A program made the position numbers and the translations under genes. This document shows positions 57,262 through 64,000 of a DNA stretch of 64,000 bases, one piece after another (the stretch's first letter is position 1; each line of letters opens with the position of its first letter). Under the pieces are notes generated by a model, which was not told where the DNA came from, did no database searches, and was given only the letters and a program-made list of their open reading frames with translations. Where the stretch lies: the NCBI GenBank assembly GCA_011799875.1, contig CM022303.1, positions 62,701,202 through 62,765,201 of the forward strand, in the 5' to 3' direction. Source of the DNA: Thinopyrum elongatum. Its lineage: Eukaryota > Streptophyta > Magnoliopsida > Poales > Poaceae.

Positions 57262-57405
57262 CTAACTATTTTTCGCTTCGGCTCTGCTATCAAACCCTCT
57301 CTGGCTGTCGCTCGGAAACCGGTACACCTGGGTCTGACACTCAGGCCACTCGTCGTATACTCCTGGAACATTCCCTACGTACACGGCGTAGCACTTCTTC
57401 GCCAT
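57262..57405 (-). CDS. Short ORF with RNase H1 N-terminal (viroplasmin-type) hybrid-binding motif, within CACTA-2
   Basis: From ATG at 57405: MAKKCYAVYVGNVPGVYDEW, then PECQTQVYRFPSDSQRGF, ending in KNS. The pattern YAVxxGxxPGxYxxWxEC(xx)QVxxF is that of the RNase H1 N-terminal/viroplasmin fold, which binds RNA:DNA hybrids and occurs as a module in grass CACTA elements. It is 47 aa, so only the domain, with no nuclease. It lies downstream of the larger CACTA gene on the same strand and may be a last exon or a separate small gene. Confidence 0.55.
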   Translation of the reverse strand: MAKKCYAVYVGNVPGVYDEWPECQTQVYRFPSDSQRGFDSRAEAKNS

Positions 57406-57676
57406 CGATGATCTATGTACCTGCATCGTCACATGATTCGATAATATGCAACATAATATATAGCTGAGCAACAGAAAGAGAGAGAGCTAGCAAAAATAGA
57501 AGCAACATATCGTAAACATGAATAACAAAGTTCATCATACCCAAACTGCCCTAACTAGAGTGATCTACGCTAGTTGAGGAGGACGGTTTAATTACATCAC
57601 AAAGTTTCGTCGTGCATAAATTCAAAGTTTCGTCATAGAGAAAGTAGTGACTTAACGGACACATTGTCATCGTCAA

Positions 57677-59496
57677 TCACTCCAACATGTCGTGCCAACC
57701 ATCCAAATCAGGGAGGAAGTCCCTAAGCGAAGTGAATGGCTTTAGGTCGAGACGATGAGCGGCTACGCGTGTTCGGACGTCTTCCCGCGACATTTGCCCT
57801 TCTTCGTAGAACATCCCTATTTTTTCGAGGACCTCCTTCATGAAGATTTGAGCAAGTTCACGTTGGATGTGATAGAACTCAGCTCGAAGTCGATGATCCG
57901 GGACATTTCCTAGATTCTTTGCCCATTGCAGAATATCGCCATCGCCGGATGTAGGTGACATGCGAAGGTTCTGGTGATCCCGTCTGTACTCCAGCATGTG
58001 GTGGACGACATAGAATCCATCACTGAGAATACCTCTCGGTTGCTCGATGCAGCAGAAGTCGGTCTTATGGCCGAAGCAGGGCGCGTGGTTCCTTGTCTTC
58101 TTGAGCATGATCTCTCCACCCCGTAGGCCGTAGGTTAAGATAGCACTGTCGAGAACAGACTTTATGTGGGTGTAATCCTTTTTCTTCATGTTGTTCGACG
58201 AGTCCAAGTAAAGAGCGTGGGAGAATCGAGGGTAAAGGATGATGAGGACGGCGCGTCCGTCGCTGCGCAAAATAAGTACACCTCAAATTAGCCTCCACAC
58301 GTGCAAATGAATGATTGAAATCGAAGGAAGAATATCCGCGGATGACTTACATGGGATGATAAGGCAGGAGAATCGTCTCCTTGTCCTTATTGCCGACCAT
58401 GAAATCGGCGATGTAGTTCCTCGTGTAATCATGGTGCTCTTGGCAGACTACCAAGAAGCCCTCATGCATGAAGTATGGGTCAGCGACACAGATATAAGGT
58501 ATTTGCTCAAGCCCGATGATGTAGTTCATGTACAAGGCAAACAGGCGGACAAACGTAAAATCCAGCTTTTTCAAGTGAAACATGTCGAAGATGTAGTCGA
58601 ATCGAAGGAAGAACTTTTTCGCGGGGAATGTGTCGACGTACAACCTTTGCTGCGGCACGTTAACCACGTAGAGCGGGTATCCTGGATTTTCTGAGGCGAT
58701 CAGGTTTTTCTCTCTCCGCAGCACATCGTCATGAAGTTTCCTTAGATCGCCGTATATGGCCTCTACCGCTGCCTTAGGTAGGATCGGATCACCGGGGATA
58801 TGGTATTTCGCCGCACCTATGATAGGTATATGGTCTTCAACCCGAGGCTGCGGAGGCGGCTGGCTCATAGAAGCAGCTTTGCCTTTCTTCGGTCTCTTCC
58901 TATGCTTCTTTGATACCGGAAGTGAGCCTATCATACGTTCATCCTCCGGCAATTTAGGCACCAATCCTCCGTCGTCATAGGCGCCGGTATTGAGATACTG
59001 TAGAGGGTCATCATCATCCTCGTCCATGGCATCATGCATTGCTTCTTCGACGGTGGCGATGTCATCAGCCACTAATGGAGCCTCTAACTCACGTCGTCCG
59101 CTATCACCCGACACGACAGGCGATGCTAATTGGGTAGGTGGAGTGTTGGTGTTCATACCTTGCTGAGGCTGCTTGGTCATGGGTGTGCTCCCGGCCGCCT
59201 CCAGACGAAGCAGACTCTTCGGCCACAACAGGACCCAACTCTTGCAATCGCCAAGCCGCCGCGGGGTCTCGTCGTCATCTCCCCCTAGTGCTACCGGAGG
59301 AGCCAAATTCTCATGGCCCGGTTTGACACTGGCCACGGAAACCTTGAAGACGTCAGGGGGGATCGGCCGGCTGTGGAACAATTGTTCCTTCGGCTTCACT
59401 ATCGTCGCCTTTCCCACGTCCACCTTCTGGCCGCTGATGGTGTACAGTATGGTGCACAGGATTACGTCGGCCTGCAAAGACATGTCTGCGACGTGA
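57677..59496 (-). pseudogene. CACTA-2 large protein with degenerate ULP1-like C-terminal fold, 5' part removed by gypsy
   Basis: Two exons: 59496-58351 and 58262-57677, donor CCCAT/GTAAGT, acceptor GCGCAG, phase kept. The first exon holds a typical CACTA ORF segment (SWVLLWPKSLLRLEA), a low-complexity acidic linker (EDDDDPLQYLNTG) and basic KKHRKRPKKGK. The C-terminal part is ULP1-like in layout: ILLPYHPIDGRAVLIILYPR, then LYLDSSN (Asp kept), then CCIEQP and SDGFYVV. The usual HW is not present and the Cys of DCGFF-type motifs is Asp/Gly, so it is unlikely to be a protease. The protein runs into the gypsy LTR at 59496 (inserted in the frame). Confidence 0.7.
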
Positions 59497-61417
59497 TGTG
59501 ACAACCCCGGCTTAATCGTGCACTAATCATACACGCAAATGCACACGATTAAGCCTAAGGACTCACTTGAAGATATCACAACACAACTCTAAAACATAAA
59601 TAAATTCATACAAGCTTTATATTACAAGCCAGGGCCTCGAGGGCTCGAATACATAGCTCGATGGCATACAAGCGTCAGCGGAAGCATCAAATATCTGGGT
59701 ACAGATATATTACAGAGAGAGAGATAAGCCTTCACAGAGGCGGGGCAAAATAAAAACTACGATCGAAAAGGCGTGGGCCTCCTGCCCTGGACCCTCCGAT
59801 CCTACTCCTGGTCGTCAGACGGCTCCTCGTAGTAGTAGTACTCTCCGGGCTGGTAGTAGTAGTGGTCGTCGACGGGGACAACTGGCTCCGGGGCTCCGTC
59901 GTCTGGATGCCACAAAGGAATAAAGGGGGGAAAAGGAGACTCGCCGGACTTGGCCGGAAAACGGCCACAGACGGCCATTTGCCGCGGGGCTGGGCGCGTT
60001 CGGAAGCTAGCGATGGGCCGCATCCAGCGGGGGTGGCGGCGTCGCCGGGGACGCACCGGAGTGACGGCGGCGACCTCAAAGGCGGACGACGGCGCTCGGG
60101 CGTGATGGCAAATGAAGCAGGAGCGTGCAAACGGTCGAGCGGCGATGCTAGCGAGGTCCTACACGAGATGCTGAACACAATGGGCTCGGCCCCGTGACCA
60201 TTTGGTCACCGGATGTGCGCCGGCGACGAGCGCGGGCGGCGGAGCATTCGGGCGTTCGGGGTAGTAGTAGCTAGGGAGCTCGGGGGAAGGCGCGCGTGGG
60301 TTCGCTGGGCTCCTGGAAGCGCCAGGAGCGCGATGCGCGGCTCAGACGAGCGTTTTATAGGCCACAGCGACGGCGTCGAGCTCGTCGGCGGCGTCGAGCT
60401 TCAGCTACAGTGGCATCTGCGGCTAGAGGCGCGACGAAGCGAGGAAGGAGAGGGGGGAGGACAGAGTGGAGCTCACCGAGCGGCTACGAAAAGCCCTTGG
60501 TGGCTTAGGAGCAGCAGTCAGCGCCGGAGACGGAAGGGGATCGCCGGCGGCAGAGAAGTATGGGGGCGGCTCGATCCACTCGCTGCAGGGCCCCCGGGCT
60601 CGGACTGCTCGGCGTAGTCGACGGAGTCGAGCACGGCAAAGCGCTTAGACGAGGTGGTGCGGCTCGGGAACAGCGTTGGCCGCGACGGCAGATTCGGGCG
60701 CCGCCGTTTCTACGCGAGAGAGAGAGCGAGGGGAGGAACTGGAAGGGAGCTAGGGTTTGAGGGGGGTGAGAGAGGCTCGGCCGCGTTCTTATCTCCGACG
60801 GGGACCGTCGGATGCGCGACAGCGAGGCCGGCGGCGAGGTGTCAGTGCGTGCGCGCGACAGCGCGCGGGGGAGGACGACGACCGCGATGGGCTGGGCCGT
60901 CTGGCGCTGTAGCTGTGGGCTTAAGTGCACAGTGGTAGCGCCGGCCTTTTCCATTTTATCTTTTCTGACTCTGCCCTTTTCTTTTATTCATTTCTGTTTT
61001 GAATTAGTTAGGTCTCTTATGCATTTTTATAAAATGTGGGAGTTGGTCCAAATAATGCAATGCAATATTACCCTTCACCAAAAACTGGTTTGGACAGAAT
61101 TGGATTTCATTTGAATTTAATATGATTTGAAATGGTTTTAATAATGCTGTTTTGGTGCTGTTTCATCTTGTTTGAGCCATTTGTCTAACTCCAACTTTAT
61201 TGCTGATGGTTTTTCAAATGTTCCTGGATTATTTGCCATTTTATGAACATTTTTGCAACAGTGTTTGAGCAAATTTATTTTGCACTTTTGAATTTGAGTT
61301 GATATTCATAATGGAGTTTGAATTATTTTGGTTAACCACTATGACTAGGCACTGCAAATGATATGACTTGGCAATATTAACAGTTGATCACAGTGGTAGT
61401 TACACAGGGGTGTTACA
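59497..61417 (-). repeat. 3' LTR of the gypsy element
   Basis: A 1921-bp LTR; on the minus strand it starts TGTAACACCCC and ends CGGGGTTGTCACA. It contains a very GC-rich block (59930-60900). The GC-rich open frames on both strands there share no motif with any protein I know, and I treat them as composition artefacts. Confidence 0.85.
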
Positions 61418-61431
61418 AGTTCTCCTCCTCT
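61418..61431 (-). other. Polypurine tract of the gypsy element
   Basis: The minus strand reads AGAGGAGGAGAACT directly before the LTR start TGTAACACC. Confidence 0.75.
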
Positions 61432-61455
61432 AAAAGAAATTCTCGTCCCGAGAAT

Positions 61456-63650
61456 TTAGGAGGTAGAAGGAAAGAGGTCGGGATATTCTTCCCGAAGATG
61501 ATCCTCGCGTTCCCAAGTGGCTTCATCTTCAGTGTGGTTCGACCACTGCACTTTCAGGAACTTGGTCGTCTTCTGACGAGTTCGACATTCAGCTTCATCA
61601 AGGATGCGGATCGGATGCTCCTTATAAGATAAGTCATCTTGCAACTGAAGCATCTCATGATCCACTGCGCTGTGCGGAGATTCCTTGAAGCATTTTCGAA
61701 GTTGCGACACGTGGAAGACATCATGAATATGAGAGAATTGTGGCGACAACTCCAATTTATAAGCCACCTGTCCACGTCTAGCCACGATGCGGAAAGGACC
61801 GATATAGCGAGGAGCTAGCTTGCCCTTGATTCCGAAACGACGGGTGCCTTTCATCGGAGTGACACGGAGATAAACTTGATCACCTGGTTGATAAGTCAGA
61901 CCCCATCGCTTGCGATCATAATTGCTCTTCTAGCGGTCTTGAGCTGCTTTGAGATTCTCCCGGACAATTCTGACTTGTTCTTCAGCGTGTTGAATAATGT
62001 CCGCTCCCACGAGAGGTCGTTCCCCAGTTTCTGACCAGTTCAGAGGGGTTCGACACTTACGTCCATAAAGCACTTCGAAGGGGGCCATTTTCAAGCTGGC
62101 TTGATAACTGTTGTTATAAGAGAACTCGGCATACGGGAGAGATTCCTCCCATTTCTTACCGAATGATATAACACAAGCGCGATGCATATCTTCAAGCACT
62201 TGATTTACTCGTTCGACTTGGCCTTGGGATTGGGGATGATAAGCTGAACTACATGTAATGTGAGTTCCCATAGCTTCTTGGAAACTCTCCCAGAACTTGG
62301 ACGTGAAAAGACCGCCACGGTTCGAACTGATCTCCTTCGGAATACCGTGGAGTGAAACGATTCTGGATATATACAGCTCTGCTAGCTGGCTAGCAGTGAT
62401 AGTCTCCTTGACAGGTAGGAAATGAGCAACCTTGGAAAGTTGATCGACGACGACAAGAATAGCGTCGTGACCTTTCTGAGACTTGGGAAGACCAATAATG
62501 AAATCCATCTGCACTTTATCCCACTTCCATAGAGGAATAGGGAGGGGTTGCAGAATTCCAGCTGGCTTCTGATGTTCTGCTTTCACGCGACGGCATACGT
62601 CACATTCAGCAATGTATCAAGCAATGTCCTGCTTCATTCTGGACCACCAGTACCTCTGTCGAAGATCGCGATACATCTTGGTGCTACCCAGATGGATAGA
62701 CAGCGGCGTATCATGAGCCTCCTTCATGACCTTGTCTGTCATAAGCTTGAATCGAGGTACTACAATGCGGTCTCTGAAATATAATGTTCCATCTTCAGCA
62801 ACTGAGAAATCCCGGTACTTATCAAGGTGAAGCTCTTTCTTCATCAAGTCAATCTCAGCATCTTTGGCTTGCGCTTCCTTAACAGCCTTCTGAAGGTCTG
62901 GCTGTACCACAAGGTTATTAAGAGAACCTTGGGGAACAATTCGCAGATTCAGCTGATTCAATTCTGCATAGAGACGAGGTTGAGCTCGCCTAACCATGAG
63001 GTTGTTGCAATATGACTTGCGGCTCAGGGCATCAGCCATCACGTTAGCCTTGCCCGGGGTATAGGAAATACCGCAGTCATAGTCCGTAATTGTTTCTAAC
63101 CATCGTTGCTGACGGAGATTAAGATCCGGTTGGGTGAACAAGTATTTCAGGCTCTGATGATCGATATATATCTCACACCGATTACCAAGAAGATAATGTC
63201 GCCATAACTTTAATGCATAGATCACTGCAGCAAGTTCAAGATCATGCACTGGATAATTTTCTTCATGCGGACGCAATTGACGTGAAGCATACGCAATTAC
63301 TCTTCGTTCTTGCATTAGGACACAGCCTAATCCCTGACGAGAGGCGTCGCAGTATATGACAAAGTCCTTTCGAGAATCAGGAGGAGCAAGCACTGTAGCA
63401 GAAGTAAGCTTGTCCTTGAGGGTCTGGAAACTTTCCTGACATTTGTCTATCCACTCAAACTTAACGCCTTTGTGGAGCAGATTAGTCAGGGGCTTGGCGA
63501 TCTTGGAGAAGTTCTCGACGAATCGACGGCAATAACTGGCTAGACCGAGGAAGCTTCGGACTTGCTTGGCATTCTTCGGAGGAGTCCAGTCAAGGATAGC
63601 CTGAACACGCTCCGAGTTAACGGCAATACGTGGGCAGGTAGTCAAAGAGA
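61456..63650 (-). pseudogene. Gypsy pol remnant: RT C-terminus, RNase H, integrase, chromodomain
   Basis: One frame from about 63650 down to 61456. RT connection ([21 protein letters not shown]), RNase H ([30 protein letters not shown]: all four acidic residues present), integrase finger ([10 protein letters not shown]...CDVC), integrase core (MDFIIGLP; SSNRGGLFTS; GQVERVN), GPF/Y-like module (YIGPFRI) and a chromodomain-like end (KVQWSNHTEDEATWERED). Defects: TGA at 62619-62617, TAG at 61932-61930, and the second integrase Asp is Asn (SNRGG instead of SDRG). The RT palm with its YVDD-type motif is absent. Confidence 0.85.
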
Positions 63651-64000
63651 TTGACGATGACAACACAGATCAGCGAGGGCAAGGATGGCATTGCCGTTCA
63701 TGAATTCAATTAACATCTCGGAAGAACTCAAAATGTTGATGCTGAACACGACACATTTTTCCGGGAGATTCCAAAAGTGTAAAATGACGGTAAGCGAGGT
63801 ATAAGATAACTTGGAAATAAAAGGTTAAACAACCCAATAGAAAGGAAAATGATTATCAGACTAATCAGATCAATGACAGGGAAATCGCACTGAATCCAGC
63901 TCTCCGGATGGATGGAATTAACGAGATCCTAAGTGTCGGTGTTAGTAAATTTTATTAAACCCGAATAGAAGAGAGAACAGAGTCCCAGAGTAAAGGCGAG
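63651..64000. other. Gypsy element interior without recognised coding sequence
   Basis: Should encode the RT palm if the element were complete, but no RT motif is visible in any frame. It may be leader or gag-proximal sequence joined by a deletion. Confidence 0.4.

Larger units (their letters stand above)
56733..59496 (-). mobile_element. CACTA-2: CACTA transposon cut by a gypsy element
   Basis: The left terminus reads CGCTACTAGGGAAAAGCC (expected CACTACTAGGG...), with one change in the CACTA. The next 270 bp are packed with GCAGTAGCGC / GCGCTACTGC subterminal repeats. Two minus-strand coding parts follow. The element stops at 59496, where the gypsy LTR begins, and the remainder is outside the window. 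Confidence 0.85.
59497..64000 (-). mobile_element. Ty3/gypsy chromovirus-like retrotransposon, right-truncated by the window
   Basis: Read on the minus strand: pol remnant (from about 63650), C-terminal chromodomain ending at 61456, polypurine tract, 3' LTR (61417-59497). It is inserted into the CACTA-2 gene; the 5-bp duplication would be CGTGA (59492-59496). Upstream of 63650 the expected RT palm region is missing, and the remaining 350 bp to the window end shows no pol motif, suggesting an internal deletion. Confidence 0.88.

Noticed and set aside
59732..60954. Several GC-rich open frames on both strands
   Set aside because: They lie inside the gypsy LTR, have Arg/Pro/Ser-biased composition in all frames and show no motif.
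1..64000. CRISPR arrays, bacterial operons, rRNA or tRNA genes
   Set aside because: Eukaryotic plant sequence with introns; direct repeats here are degenerate tandem arrays without unique uniform spacers, and I recognised no tRNA or rRNA.

Overview
The window is repeat-rich DNA from a Triticeae-type grass (wheat, goatgrass or barley relative). The evidence is BARE/WIS/Angela-type Ty1/copia elements with their characteristic LTR ends, CACTA termini with dispersed GCTACTG-type subterminal repeats, Stowaway and Tourist MITEs, and a grass-specific dirigent-jacalin fusion gene. There is no bacterial or organellar signature. I see one host gene of clear function; almost everything else is transposon-derived.

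Layout. 1-14.4 kb is a nest. Copia-1 (minus strand, runs off the left edge) sits in a CACTA fragment (5350-5756). The CACTA sits in the gag of copia-2 (plus, 5757-11288). Copia-2 sits in a foldback-like structure of two inverted tandem arrays (11289-12175 and 13480-14445). 14.4-22.2 kb is mostly non-coding: two MITEs, the first copy of a ~2 kb duplicated segment with a GTGAAA-rich array, and a frameshifted unknown ORF. 22.2-42.6 kb is a four-exon dirigent-jacalin gene on the minus strand. Its third intron (18.6 kb) contains a 17.85 kb Mutator-like element (22979-40829). 43-49 kb holds a 2.3 kb direct duplication (A and B) with AAACTTTG-rich arrays. 49.2-50.2 kb looks like a small Helitron carrying a GRF-zinc-finger gene fragment. 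50.7-56.6 kb holds an LTR remnant, the second copy of the 17-19 kb segment interrupted by a decayed hAT element with perfect ends, and a third partial copy of A/B interrupted by a Tourist/Harbinger MITE. 56.7-59.5 kb is a CACTA element on the minus strand, cut by a Ty3/gypsy chromovirus-like element (59497 to beyond 64000).

The most interesting object is the Mutator-like element. It carries two convergent genes. On the minus strand is an uninterrupted eight-exon FAR1/FRS-type transposase of about 1175 aa: proline/tryptophan repeats, FAR1 DNA-binding domain, MULE DDE core, SWIM finger, two CCHC knuckles and an acidic tail. On the plus strand is an 18-exon gene that would encode about 1676 aa with two ULP1 (C48) peptidase domains, each keeping His, Asp, Gln and Cys. 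It is broken only by one extra C in a C8 run. The non-coding DNA of the element holds about 44 plus-strand copies of the 7-mer GAACTTC. They repeatedly occur as doublets exactly 23 bp apart, and they are inverted near the right end. This two-box element, its dispersal through introns of both genes, and the hairpin-like termini starting CACTATTCT are not explained by the genes and are the main candidates for something undescribed.

The exon models were derived by hand from reading frames and GT-AG sites, and all reported junctions keep phase. Family names rest on recognition of motifs, not on a database search.
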